From Comamonadaceae bacterium (GTDB taxonomy: Bacteria; Pseudomonadota; Gammaproteobacteria; Burkholderiales; Burkholderiaceae_C): a DNA stretch of 32,549 nucleotides. The DNA lies in assembly GCA_947372865.1 (NCBI GenBank), contig CANBVJ010000039.1:1-32549 (forward strand), written 5' to 3'. The position numbers were made by a program, and so were the translations under genes. The notes beneath the pieces were generated by a model that was not told the origin of the DNA, made no database searches, and saw only the letters and a list, made by a program, of their open reading frames with translations. How positions within the stretch are numbered: position 1 is the stretch's first letter; each line of letters opens with the position of its first letter. Of the stretch, positions 10,465 through 18,526 are shown one piece after another.

Positions 10465-11368
10465 CCGCCGAGCCCGCCTCATGCACCAACCAGTCTTTCA
10501 AAGCCATCACGTCGCTGCGCGCACGCCCGGCGCGTGACGCCACGATGTACATGGGCTGGTCGGTGGTCACACTTTGGGGCACCGGGCGCACCAGGCGGCC
10601 TTGGGCGATCAGCGGCTCCACGATGTGGCGCCAGCCCAGCGCCAGACCTTGCCCTTCCAGCGCGGCTTGCAGCACGATGGAATAGTCGTTGAACGTGAGC
10701 GCCTTGCCAGCGCGCGCGGCGCTCACGCCAAAGCGCGCCAGCCAGAGCGGCCAGTCTAGGCGCGGGCGGTAGCGCTCTTCCAGGTGAAGCAATGTGCTGT
10801 TGGCCAGGTCTTGCGGGCTTTGCAACTGCGGGTTGGCGGCCAGAAAAGCCGGGCTGCAGACGGCAAAAACCTCCTCGTCCACAAAACGCCAGCGCGCGTG
10901 CTGGGCGAATTCACCGCTGCCCAGGGTAATGGCCAGGTCAATGCGCTCGCGCTCCAGATCTAGGTCAATGTCGGTGGTGATGCAGCGCAGCTCAATGTCC
11001 GGGTGCTGCTGCTTGAAGCGGGCAATGCGCGGCATCAACCACCACGTGGCTGTGGCCGTGGACACCGCCAAGGTCACCTGGTGGCCCGGCGTCATGCTGC
11101 GCACCTCGCGCAGGGCCTGGTCCATCAGCGTCAGGCCCAGACTCACCTGTTCCAGCAGGTAGCGCCCGGCATCGGTCAGCTCCACGCCCTTGTGGCGCCG
11201 GGCAAACAGCACCACGCCCAGCTCGTCCTCCAGCAGGCGAATGGCGTGGCTCACCGCCGGCTGGCCCACCGCAAGCTCCAGCGCGGCCTTGGTAAAACTG
11301 CCGGTGCGCGCTGCTGCTTCAAAAGTAATCAGGTTGCCCATGGCGGGCTGGTCAAAGCGCTTTAGCAT
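10457..11368 (-). CDS. LysR-type regulator, GcvA-like
   Basis: This 303-residue transcription factor has an N-terminal winged helix-turn-helix (about 10-68; FEAAARTGSFTKAALELAVGQPAVSHAIRLLEDELG). A C-terminal periplasmic-binding-like effector domain (about 98-300) follows. The LFARRHKGVELTDAGRYLL segment and the overall length fit the GcvA/AmpR subgroup. It diverges from the methyltransferase-flavoprotein pair with a 100-bp gap, the classical arrangement for a LysR activator of the neighbouring operon. The inducer is then likely to be the methylated substrate or a product of that pathway. That link is inferred from position only. Confidence 0.88.
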   Translation of the reverse strand: MLKRFDQPAMGNLITFEAAARTGSFTKAALELAVGQPAVSHAIRLLEDELGVVLFARRHKGVELTDAGRYLLEQVSLGLTLMDQALREVRSMTPGHQVTLAVSTATATWWLMPRIARFKQQHPDIELRCITTDIDLDLERERIDLAITLGSGEFAQHARWRFVDEEVFAVCSPAFLAANPQLQSPQDLANSTLLHLEERYRPRLDWPLWLARFGVSAARAGKALTFNDYSIVLQAALEGQGLALGWRHIVEPLIAQGRLVRPVPQSVTTDQPMYIVASRAGRARSDVMALKDWLVHEAGSAAV

Positions 11369-11404
11369 GTATTGGATTGATGGTTTGGATGAACAATCGG
11401 GCAG

Positions 11405-11433
11405 GTCACAAACTCTTTATTTCAACCTATTAT
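11405..11433 (+). promoter_or_regulatory. Candidate sigma-70 promoter for the methyltransferase operon
   Basis: GTCACA (11405-11410) and TATTAT (11428-11433) are separated by 17 bases, matching the -35 and -10 consensus at four and five of six positions. The region upstream holds GATTG (11375-11379) and CAATC (11394-11398), an interrupted inverted repeat that could bind the divergent LysR protein. The weak -35 box fits an activator-dependent promoter. Confidence 0.5.
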
Positions 11434-11468
11434 CCGGCTAAATAGCACCTAAACCGGAGACAAAAGGC

Positions 11469-13031
11469 ATGAACGAATCTGATACCCAAGGCACAGCAAC
11501 GGCGACCGAACCCAAACGCAGCCGACGCACCGGCGCTCGCGAACGGCGCGACCCCAACGCCAAGATCACCGGTCCGGCCTATATCAAGCGCGTCATTCCC
11601 ACCTACGACATCATGGGCGAGGAAAGCCTGCTGAAAATTGAGGCCACAGCCGACCGCATATTGGCCGAAGTGGGCCTGGACATTCGCGATGACGACGAAG
11701 TGCTGGCGATGTTCAAGAAATCCGGTGCCAAGGTAGACGGCATGCGGGTGAAGTTTGAGCCTGGCCACCTGCGCGAAGTGCTCAAAACCGCGCCCAAAGA
11801 ATTCACCCAGCACGCGCGCAACCCGGCGCATTCGGTGCAAATTGGCGGCAACAACGTGGTGTTTTCACCCGCCTATGGTTCGCCATTTGTGATGGACCTG
11901 GACCGTGGGCGGCGCTACGGCACGCTGGATGACTTCCAAAACTTCATCAAGCTGGCCTACAACTCGCCCTGGCTGCACCACAGCGGCGGCACGGTGTGCG
12001 AACCTACCGACGTGCCTGTTAACAAACGGCACCTGGACATGGTCTACGCCCACATGCGCTACTCAGACAAGGGCTATATGGGCTCGATTACCTCCGAGGA
12101 CCGCGCCGAAGACTCAATCGCCATGAGCCGCCTGCTGTTTGGCGCCGACTTTGTGGACAAGAACTGCGTGATTTTGGGCAACGTCAACGTCAACTCCCCG
12201 CTCTTGTGGGACGGCACCATGACCAAATCGGCCCGCGCCTATGCCCGCGCCAACCAGGCCGCCGTGATCGTGCCCTTTATTTTGGGCGGCGCCATGGGGC
12301 CGGTGACCAACGCAGGGGCGATTGCCCAGGCGCATGCCGAGACCATGGTGGGCTGCGCCATGACGCAGCTCGAGCGCCCCGGCGCGCCGGTGATTTATGG
12401 CAATTTTTTAAGCAGCATGTCGCTGCGCTCGGGCTCGCCCACATTTGGAACGCCCGAGCCTGCCATTGGCTCGATGGTGGTGGGGCAACTGGCCCGGCGG
12501 CTGAATTTGCCGCTGCGCTGCGCAGGGTCTTTCACCACGTCCAAGCTGCCCGACGGCCAGGCCATGCAGGAAAGCGTGATGTCCATGTTGTCGGCCGTGC
12601 ATTGCGGGGCCAATTTCATCTTGCATTCGGCCGGTTTTTTGGACGGATTGTTGTCCATGAGCTACGAGAAATTCATGATGGATGCCGACTTTTGCGGCGC
12701 GTTGCACAGCTACCTGGGCGGCGTCACAGTGGACGACAACACCCTGGCCATGAACGCCTTTGAGCAAGTCACCCCCGGCGGCCACTACCTGGGCAGCGCC
12801 CACACCATGGCCAACTACACCACCGCGTTTTACGACTCCAGCATCTCGGACGACACCCCGTTTGAAACCTGGACCGAAGCCGGCCAATCCGACGCCGCCA
12901 GCCGCGCCAATAAGCGCTGGAAACAGTCGCTGGCCGACTATGTGGCGCCCGAGCTGGACGTGGCGGTGGACGAATCCATCCGCGACTTTATGGACCGCAA
13001 AAAAGCCTCCATGCCCGACCAGTGGTATTGA
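11469..13031 (+). CDS. MttB-superfamily (trimethylamine methyltransferase family) protein
   Basis: This 520-residue cytoplasmic protein belongs to the MttB/MtgB superfamily, TIM-barrel enzymes that remove a methyl group from a quaternary or tertiary amine and usually pass it to a corrinoid protein. The N-terminal 30 residues are basic and probably disordered. The barrel starts near YIKRVIPTYDIMGEESLLKIE, with conserved blocks HSGGTVCEPTDVPVN, GSITSEDRAEDSIAMSRLLFG and ILGGAMGPVTNAGAIAQ. The frame has no internal TAG, so it is a non-pyrrolysine member, like glycine-betaine methyltransferase MtgB. GGAG precedes the ATG. The flavoprotein gene starts 26 bases after the stop. No corrinoid protein or reactivase gene lies in the window. 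The substrate is unknown; glycine betaine, proline betaine or a related compound is plausible. Confidence 0.87.
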   Translation: MNESDTQGTATATEPKRSRRTGARERRDPNAKITGPAYIKRVIPTYDIMGEESLLKIEATADRILAEVGLDIRDDDEVLAMFKKSGAKVDGMRVKFEPGHLREVLKTAPKEFTQHARNPAHSVQIGGNNVVFSPAYGSPFVMDLDRGRRYGTLDDFQNFIKLAYNSPWLHHSGGTVCEPTDVPVNKRHLDMVYAHMRYSDKGYMGSITSEDRAEDSIAMSRLLFGADFVDKNCVILGNVNVNSPLLWDGTMTKSARAYARANQAAVIVPFILGGAMGPVTNAGAIAQAHAETMVGCAMTQLERPGAPVIYGNFLSSMSLRSGSPTFGTPEPAIGSMVVGQLARRLNLPLRCAGSFTTSKLPDGQAMQESVMSMLSAVHCGANFILHSAGFLDGLLSMSYEKFMMDADFCGALHSYLGGVTVDDNTLAMNAFEQVTPGGHYLGSAHTMANYTTAFYDSSISDDTPFETWTEAGQSDAASRANKRWKQSLADYVAPELDVAVDESIRDFMDRKKASMPDQWY

Positions 13032-13057
13032 CCCGAAGCCATCCGAGGTAGAAAACC

Positions 13058-15115
13058 ATGTCCAGCGCCCAGTCCAACGACCCCCTGCTCCAGCCCTTTC
13101 AGCTCAAGCACCTGCGGCTTAAAAACCGCTTGATGATCACCTCGCACGAGCCTGCCTATCCCGAAGACGGCATGCCCAAGGCCAAGTACCGCGCCTACCA
13201 CGTAGAGCGCGCCAAAGCCGGCATTGCGCTGACCATGACCGCAGGCTCGGCGGCGGTGTCGCGCGACAGCCCGCCGGTGTTCAACAACATCTTGGCCTAT
13301 CGGGACGAGGTCGTGCCCTGGATGCGGGAGCTGACCGACGCCTGCCACGAGCATGGCGCCGCCGTGATGATTCAGCTCACCCACCTGGGGCGGCGCACCA
13401 GTTGGTCCAAGGCGGACTGGCTGCCCGTGGTGTCGCCCTCGCACGAGCGCGAGGCCTCGCACCGGGCTTTTCCGAAGCGCATGGAAGACTGGGACATTGC
13501 CCGCATCATCAAAGACTACGCCGACGCCGCCGAGCGCATGCACGCCGCAGGCGTAGACGGGCTTGAACTCGAAGCCTATGGCCACCTGATGGACCAGTTT
13601 TGGTCGCCGTCCACCAATACGCTAGACGCACCCTATGGCGGGCCGCTGGAAAACCGGGTGCGCTTTACGCTGGAAGTGATTCAGGCCATCCGCAAGCGCG
13701 TGGGGCCGGACTTTATTTTGGGCGTGCGCGGCGTGGCCGACGAGGTGCGCCCTGGCGGCCTTACGCAAGACGAAGGCCTGGGCATTGCCCGCTACCTGGC
13801 CAAGTCGGGCATGGTGGATTTTTTGAACATCATCCGCGGCCACATCGACACCGACGCGGGCCTGACCGACGTGATTCCGGTGCAAGGCATGCGCAGCGCG
13901 CCGCACCTGGACTTTGCGGGCAGCCTGCGCGCGCATGTGGACATTCCTATCTTTCATGCCGCCAAGATCCAGGATGTGAACACCGCGCGCCACGCCATCG
14001 CCAGCGGCAAACTCGACATGGTGGGCATGACGCGCGCCCACATGGCCGACCCGCATATCGTGCGCAAGATTGTGGAAGGCCGCGAAGACACCATTCGCCC
14101 TTGCGTGGGCGGCAACTTCTGCCTAGACCGCATCTACGCCGGGGGCGAGGCCTATTGCATCCACAACCCGTCTACCGGCCGCGAACTCACCCTGCCCCAC
14201 GCCATTGCACCGGCAGCCACGAAGCGCAAAGTGCTGGTGATTGGCGCGGGCCCCGCTGGTCTGGAGGCGGCGCGCGTGAGCGCCGAGCGCGGCCACACCG
14301 TCACCGTGCTGGAAGCCGCACCCAAGCCCGGCGGCCAGATTCGCTTGACCGCCCTGAGCCCCCGGCGCAAAGAGATGCTCAGCATCATCGACTGGCGCAT
14401 GGCGCGCTGCGAAGAACGCGGCGTGACTTTCCGCTTTAACACCCTGGCCGACGAGGCCACCGTGCTGGCGGAGCGCCCCGACGTGGTCATCATCGCCACC
14501 GGCGGCCTGCCGCACACCGACGTGCTAGCCACGGGCAACGACTTGGTGGTGTCCGCCTGGGACATCTTGGGCGGCGATGTGAAGCCTGGCCAAGACGTGC
14601 TGCTGTTTGACGACGCGGGCGACCATTCGGCCCTGCAAGCCGCCGAAGTGATTGCCCAAAGCGGCGCGCGCCTGGAAATTGCCACCCCCGACCGCACCTT
14701 TGCGCCCGAGGTGATGGCCATGAACCTGGTGCCCTATATGCGCAGCCTGCAAAAGCTCGACGTGACATTTACCGTGACCTTTCGCCTGCAATCGGTGGCG
14801 CGCCACCCGACCCAAAGCGGCAAACTGCTGGCGGTGCTGGGCAGCGACTATGGCGGCGTGCGCAAAGAGCGCGTGGTGGACCAGGTGGTGGTCAACCACG
14901 GCACACTACCGCTGGAAGACCTGTACTTCGCCCTCAAACCCCATTCCAGCAACCTGGGCGCCGTGGACTACGGCCAACTGATTGCGGGCCAGGCACAAAC
15001 CGTGGCCAGCAACCCGGGCGGCGGTTTTCAGCTGTTTCGGATTGGCGACGCGGTGGCGGCGCGCAATACGCATGCGGCGGTGTTGGACGGGTTGCGGTTG
15101 GCGCGGGAGTTGTGA
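13058..15115 (+). CDS. NADH:flavin oxidoreductase / trimethylamine-dehydrogenase-like demethylase
   Basis: This 685-residue flavoprotein has the three-part layout of trimethylamine dehydrogenase and 2,4-dienoyl-CoA reductase. An Old-Yellow-Enzyme TIM barrel (about 10-340) has active-site region EAYGHLMDQFWSP and YGGPLENR. An Fe-S motif follows at 349-367, then a dinucleotide-binding domain with GAGPAGLEAARVSAERGH (about 395-412) and a second nucleotide domain. The Fe-S motif reads C349-x2-G352-x2-C355-x11-C367; the second cysteine of the usual C-x2-C-x2-C-x11-C is glycine. Relatives include enzymes annotated as N-methylproline demethylase, so oxidative removal of N-methyl groups is the likely reaction. 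GAGG precedes the ATG. With the upstream methyltransferase-family gene it probably forms a stepwise demethylation pathway. Confidence 0.86.
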   Translation: MSSAQSNDPLLQPFQLKHLRLKNRLMITSHEPAYPEDGMPKAKYRAYHVERAKAGIALTMTAGSAAVSRDSPPVFNNILAYRDEVVPWMRELTDACHEHGAAVMIQLTHLGRRTSWSKADWLPVVSPSHEREASHRAFPKRMEDWDIARIIKDYADAAERMHAAGVDGLELEAYGHLMDQFWSPSTNTLDAPYGGPLENRVRFTLEVIQAIRKRVGPDFILGVRGVADEVRPGGLTQDEGLGIARYLAKSGMVDFLNIIRGHIDTDAGLTDVIPVQGMRSAPHLDFAGSLRAHVDIPIFHAAKIQDVNTARHAIASGKLDMVGMTRAHMADPHIVRKIVEGREDTIRPCVGGNFCLDRIYAGGEAYCIHNPSTGRELTLPHAIAPAATKRKVLVIGAGPAGLEAARVSAERGHTVTVLEAAPKPGGQIRLTALSPRRKEMLSIIDWRMARCEERGVTFRFNTLADEATVLAERPDVVIIATGGLPHTDVLATGNDLVVSAWDILGGDVKPGQDVLLFDDAGDHSALQAAEVIAQSGARLEIATPDRTFAPEVMAMNLVPYMRSLQKLDVTFTVTFRLQSVARHPTQSGKLLAVLGSDYGGVRKERVVDQVVVNHGTLPLEDLYFALKPHSSNLGAVDYGQLIAGQAQTVASNPGGGFQLFRIGDAVAARNTHAAVLDGLRLAREL

Positions 15116-15178
15116 GAACAGCCAGCATTAAGAAACGCAGCGATCGGTTTCAAGCCGCCATGTTCTAAATAGCCAACG

Positions 15179-15496
15179 CTACGCAGCAGCAAGCTCTTGC
15201 GTTAGTTCGGGGTGCTTGCTGATAAGCCGCAGCAAGCACAGCACCCCGCCTGGCGGGGTGAATCTACCTTGCTCCCAGTCCCGCAAGGTGGCAACGGGAG
15301 TGGCAATGCGCTCGGCAAATGCCTGCTGCGACAGACCTGTTCTAGACCGCGCTTGGCGCACCAGTATCTGCTCGGGCGTCGTCAATCGGCCCACGCTTGC
15401 CTTGGCCTCTTCCAGCGCTTGGCGCAAATCTGGCAAGGGCATACCGGCATCAAGCTCGATGGCCTTTGCGGCCTTTTCAATGTCAATTTTTTCCAT
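15179..15496 (-). CDS. Antitoxin, XRE-type helix-turn-helix (NadS/HigA-like)
   Basis: This 105-residue DNA-binding antitoxin has a C-terminal helix-turn-helix, LVRQARSRTGLSQQAFAERI followed by ATLRDWEQGR (about 46-77), as in NadS/HigA-type antitoxins. The N-terminal half is acidic and helical and probably neutralises the toxin. An ATG at 15520 would overlap the toxin. The ATG at 15496 is preferred: it lies one base after the toxin stop (TGAGATG), with AAGAAAG about 10 bases upstream. The toxin-first order is that of higBA-type loci. It probably also represses the operon through the palindrome at 15804-15822. Confidence 0.88.
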   Translation of the reverse strand: MEKIDIEKAAKAIELDAGMPLPDLRQALEEAKASVGRLTTPEQILVRQARSRTGLSQQAFAERIATPVATLRDWEQGRFTPPGGVLCLLRLISKHPELTQELAAA

Positions 15497-15497
15497 C

Positions 15498-15794
15498 TCA
15501 AATCGCTTTCTTAATGTCACTCGGCCCGACGTTGGACTGATCTGCCTTGGTGTAAATGATCACCAAAAGCACGACGCCCTGCTCGGTCAGATTGAAATAC
15601 ACCACACGCACTCCACCGCGCCTGCCCCTGCCGCCGACCGACCAGCGCACCTTACGAGCGCCCTGCGCACCAGGAATGACATCACCTGCGAGCGCGTTTT
15701 CTGCGATCCAGTTGATGAACTCAATCCTCTCGGGTTCATTCCAAATCTTCTCCGCTTGTTTTTGAAAACTTGGAGTTTCGATCACGGTGTACAT
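15498..15794 (-). CDS. RelE/ParE-family toxin (HigB-like)
   Basis: This 98-residue toxin is of the RelE/HigB fold, usually a ribosome-dependent mRNA interferase. The pattern MYTVIETPSFQKQAEKIW, FINWIAENALAGDVIPG, RKVRWSVGGRGRRGGVRVVYF and a C-terminal IIYTKADQSN is the standard one for RelE-type toxins found with NadS-like antitoxins. The basic RGRRGG loop is the RNA-contacting part in relatives. The frame extends upstream to an ATG at 15974, but that part lacks family similarity and crosses the promoter palindrome and the end of the nuclease gene, so ATG 15794 is chosen. The antitoxin follows immediately. Confidence 0.88.
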   Translation of the reverse strand: MYTVIETPSFQKQAEKIWNEPERIEFINWIAENALAGDVIPGAQGARKVRWSVGGRGRRGGVRVVYFNLTEQGVVLLVIIYTKADQSNVGPSDIKKAI

Positions 15795-15803
15795 AGCATG
15801 GGC

Positions 15804-15822
15804 AGTACGGGTTCCCCGTACT
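15804..15822. promoter_or_regulatory. Perfect palindrome upstream of the toxin gene (probable autoregulatory operator)
   Basis: AGTACGGG (15804-15811) and CCCGTACT (15815-15822) form a perfect inverted repeat with a 3-base centre, beginning 10 bases before the toxin ATG. Toxin-antitoxin operons are commonly repressed by the antitoxin at such a site. The remaining bases up to the nuclease stop at 15907 show no gene. Confidence 0.65.
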
Positions 15823-15906
15823 TTAGCAGGGTTAACGAAATACCGTGGAGAGAATGCAACGGCAGGGAGTCGTCTACAAACACGACGGGCCGTCTTCTGT
15901 TGCGCG

Positions 15907-17076
15907 TCAGCAATTGCCTTTGGCGCGGTTGTGCGTCTTGCAAAGTAATTGGCAATTTTTGATGGCCGTGTCACCGCCTTTGCTCCATGCCGTCACGTGG
16001 TCGGCGTCCATTTCTGGCAAGGGCCAGATTTTCTTTTTATTGGACTCATGGCCGATTGCGCAATGCGGGCAGTTCGATTTTTCTTGGGCCTTCGCCTTCT
16101 GGGTTTGTGTCGCATAGACCGACTTCTTGGTGGCATCGTCGAAAATTCGCAACTCTAATAACTTGGTGTCTTTCGATCCGCCCAATAAATACTCAAAAAT
16201 CCCTCGGCGATTTTTGACATAAGAATCACCATAGAGCCGCGCCACGCTTGCCGCAAGTACTGTTGGGTTGTATGGTTGATCGTGGTAGGTCTCGTATAAA
16301 CGGCCCCAATCCAGCAATCGCATCTCACTTTCAACGCTGATGAATACTGAAGATACCCAACCGATCACGCTATTGAAATAGCTGACAAGCTCATGGATAT
16401 TTGCATCGTTGCGGTGGGTGCTCATGTACTGGCCAATTTCGCCCTTGCTCACCCATTTCAGGGCACACTCCAAATAGTCCTGCCGGATGACACTGCCCTT
16501 GACGTACGCACTCCACTTTTGCGTGTTGGCGTTTTGGCTGTTGCTGAAGGTTTCTTTGGCCAGCGTGACAAATTTCCCTGAATAAACGGCGTTAAGCAAT
16601 TCTTGCTCATTGAGCGGCACGCCTGCAATATTGATGGTTTTGAACCAGTCTTTGATTTCGCTTTCCTGGCCGTCGCATTCATAGATGAGCAGCTTGGCGT
16701 CAAGGATCAAGTTCTGCTTGTCTGCGGCCATGCTGCTAAAGTACTGCGGCATGCCGCCGCTGTCCTTGATGGCGAATTTGTCCTTGACAAACCGACCGAT
16801 GCTGGTAATGCGCTGTTGACCGTCTAATACTTCAAACTTGTCTTCAGCGACTTTGTTAAAGTAAATCAAGCCCAGCGGGTAGCCCTGAAGAATTGATTCG
16901 ATGACCGCCGCCTCACGCTTGCCACCATCGGCTGCATAAATGTAGTTTCGCTGGTACTCCGGTTGGATGGTCAGTTTGCCAGACAGGCCAAACAGGCCTT
17001 TTCCCTCAAACTCGTTATAGACAAAGCCATCACAAATTTCAGCGACGGTGATTTCAGTGCGAAGAGTAGTCTTCAT
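15907..17076 (-). CDS. DUF262 and HNH endonuclease-domain protein
   Basis: This 389-residue protein combines an N-terminal DUF262 (ParB/GmrS-like) domain with a C-terminal HNH nuclease. DUF262 motifs are IQPEYQRNY (37-45), the nucleotide-binding DGQQR (85-89), and [21 protein letters not shown] (145-165). The HNH part holds C336-x2-C339, [12 protein letters not shown] (357-368), N374, C379 and H382-N383 in THNRAKGN. All expected catalytic and zinc residues are present, so it should be active. DUF262 proteins include the NTP-dependent restriction enzyme GmrSD and SspE. The start lies one base after the methyltransferase stop and has a strong GGGAGG ribosome site 5-6 bases upstream, so the pair is translated together. 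Most likely it is the nuclease of a restriction-type defence module. Its target is unknown. Confidence 0.87.
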   Translation of the reverse strand: MKTTLRTEITVAEICDGFVYNEFEGKGLFGLSGKLTIQPEYQRNYIYAADGGKREAAVIESILQGYPLGLIYFNKVAEDKFEVLDGQQRITSIGRFVKDKFAIKDSGGMPQYFSSMAADKQNLILDAKLLIYECDGQESEIKDWFKTINIAGVPLNEQELLNAVYSGKFVTLAKETFSNSQNANTQKWSAYVKGSVIRQDYLECALKWVSKGEIGQYMSTHRNDANIHELVSYFNSVIGWVSSVFISVESEMRLLDWGRLYETYHDQPYNPTVLAASVARLYGDSYVKNRRGIFEYLLGGSKDTKLLELRIFDDATKKSVYATQTQKAKAQEKSNCPHCAIGHESNKKKIWPLPEMDADHVTAWSKGGDTAIKNCQLLCKTHNRAKGNC

Positions 17077-17077
17077 A

Positions 17078-18208
17078 TTATCCTCCCAGATGTTTTATGA
17101 AGATTCTTTTAAAGGCTTTTGCACCGCCTACTAACGGCTGTGAAACTCTGCTTTTCTCATCCCATAGGCCATTTGAAAAGCCACGCCCCTCGCTTTCCGT
17201 GGCTCCTACAATCACAAATTGATCTGGGTTGTATTTATCCAAAAAACTGATGGGCACGCCCATGACACCGCCATAGTCGCTTGGAATGGCATCGGTGAAG
17301 AGGATTTCTATGGCATCGTAGTTGTCGTATTGGTCGTATCGCGCCTTACCTCTGATTTGCTTGTGGCGGCTGAATTTCAAGTTGTCTTCCATCGTCATTA
17401 ATTGGAGCGGTTGGTGGCGCCGACCATGGTCGAGATTTGTAAACCAAATGGAGGGAGATCGCAGATAGGTAACTCCATCGACGCAGCGAAGTGCAGTTTT
17501 GGGTTTTCCGCTCAGATCGATACCAGCCGGTGCAATAAAGAGCATGTCAGTACTGAACCCGGTGACACCGGTCCACATTCGATTTCCCATGATGAGCGGG
17601 AAAATCTCTTTGTAAGTTATTGCATTTTTACTTCCAACAATTACGAACTTTTTATCGAGTTCTACCAACTGCTTGACATATTCCCGAAACAGGCTGAAAG
17701 GCGGGTTGGTCACCACAATGTCCGCCTGCTTCAGCAACGCGAGGCACTCAGCACTGCGAAAGTCTCCCTCCCCCGCGAGCGGCGCCCACTTGTTCACCTT
17801 GTTCGCTTTCAATTGTTCGGCCACATCGTTCAGGTTGAACTGGCCATCACCGTCGATGTCGTGCACTTTATTGATGATGAATTGGTTGGCCGTGGCTTTG
17901 GGTCGCCCTTTCGGGTTTGCCGAGTACTGCTCGGCGCCAAACAGGGCGAGTTGGGTGTTGGCTACTGGCGAAGGCTTGTAGCTGGTGGTGATGAGACGCT
18001 TGAGCCCCAGCTTCTTGAAATTGAGAACGAAATAACGGAAGAAATTGCTCTCATACGGATCGTCGCAGTTGCAATAAACGACCTTGCCCTCAAAGGTGTG
18101 GGCGTCGAATTCCAGATAAGCCTCTATCTCTTTTTGAATATCGACGAACTGGGTGTAAAACTCATCATTTTTCTGCCGCTTGGCACTTGCGAGATTATTG
18201 TTTGCCAT
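17078..18208 (-). CDS. EcoRI-family adenine-specific DNA methyltransferase
   Basis: This 376-residue m6A DNA methyltransferase is of the M.EcoRI family. It carries the family opening [16 protein letters not shown] (5-20), [15 protein letters not shown] (46-60), which is probably part of cofactor binding, and the catalytic NPPF (168-171) preceded by ADIVVT. A C-terminal region with [20 protein letters not shown] (about 282-301) follows. The frame is open to 18583, but the upstream part is non-coding in look and AT-rich. ATG 18208 matches the family start, though its ribosome site is weak. It is first in the minus-strand unit with the DUF262-HNH gene. It presumably protects host DNA from that nuclease; the recognition sequence cannot be read from sequence. 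Confidence 0.9.
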   Translation of the reverse strand: MANNNLASAKRQKNDEFYTQFVDIQKEIEAYLEFDAHTFEGKVVYCNCDDPYESNFFRYFVLNFKKLGLKRLITTSYKPSPVANTQLALFGAEQYSANPKGRPKATANQFIINKVHDIDGDGQFNLNDVAEQLKANKVNKWAPLAGEGDFRSAECLALLKQADIVVTNPPFSLFREYVKQLVELDKKFVIVGSKNAITYKEIFPLIMGNRMWTGVTGFSTDMLFIAPAGIDLSGKPKTALRCVDGVTYLRSPSIWFTNLDHGRRHQPLQLMTMEDNLKFSRHKQIRGKARYDQYDNYDAIEILFTDAIPSDYGGVMGVPISFLDKYNPDQFVIVGATESEGRGFSNGLWDEKSRVSQPLVGGAKAFKRIFIKHLGG

Positions 18209-18283
18209 GACCCAATAGACGCTTTGAAGATTTTCATAGTCTATTGAATACTGATTATTAAAACCGGTACTTTTATTTAAATC

Positions 18284-18299
18284 GGCAATTTGAATTGCC
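18284..18299. promoter_or_regulatory. 16-bp palindrome upstream of the methyltransferase gene
   Basis: GGCAATT (18284-18290) and AATTGCC (18293-18299) form a perfect inverted repeat around two bases, about 76 bases before the methyltransferase ATG and close to its promoter region. It may be an operator that limits expression of the methyltransferase-nuclease unit. No controller protein gene of the usual restriction-modification type is seen. Confidence 0.4.
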
Positions 18300-18500
18300 A
18301 AAAATATGTTTACCGAATTATTTTTTTCATAAGTCAAGATTAAAACGGGAGAAACTGGAGTGCCGTGAGGCGGCATACGCTTGACGAATACCGGTGAGCG
18401 ACGGACGCATCGCCGTGCGAAATATGAGCGAAACCATGAAAATCGAACGCCAGATTCATGTTTTCCATGGCTGCGAATGAAGCCGCCGCATTCAGTCCGC

Positions 18501-18526
18501 AAAAAAGCCCTCAGAAGAGGGCTTTT
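18501..18526 (-). terminator. Rho-independent terminator of the GntR gene
   Basis: Read on the minus strand, a 10-bp stem, AAAAGCCCTC pairing with GAGGGCTTTT around a TTCT loop, ends in six T. It lies about 55 bases after the GntR stop. With four T on the other side it could also work weakly on the plus strand. Confidence 0.88.

Noticed and set aside
12400..12420. A possible in-frame pyrrolysine codon in the MttB-family gene
   Set aside because: The frame is open through sense codons over its whole length, with no TAG, so it is a non-pyrrolysine family member.
12206..12763. A 185-codon frame within the MttB-family gene
   Set aside because: It is an out-of-frame shadow of a gene whose own frame has conserved barrel motifs throughout.
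13600..14439. A 279-codon frame within the flavoprotein gene
   Set aside because: It is an Arg/Gly/Pro-rich alternate frame of a well-supported flavoprotein; no motif of its own.
15126..15520. Similar short sequences at both ends of the antitoxin gene (CATTAAGAAA near 15127 and, on the other strand, near 15511)
   Set aside because: About ten matching bases in inverted orientation, without flanking duplication or a recombinase gene; probably chance.
15795..15974. An N-terminal extension of the toxin frame
   Set aside because: The added 60 residues have no toxin-family similarity, overlap the end of the nuclease gene, and would bury the palindromic operator in coding sequence.
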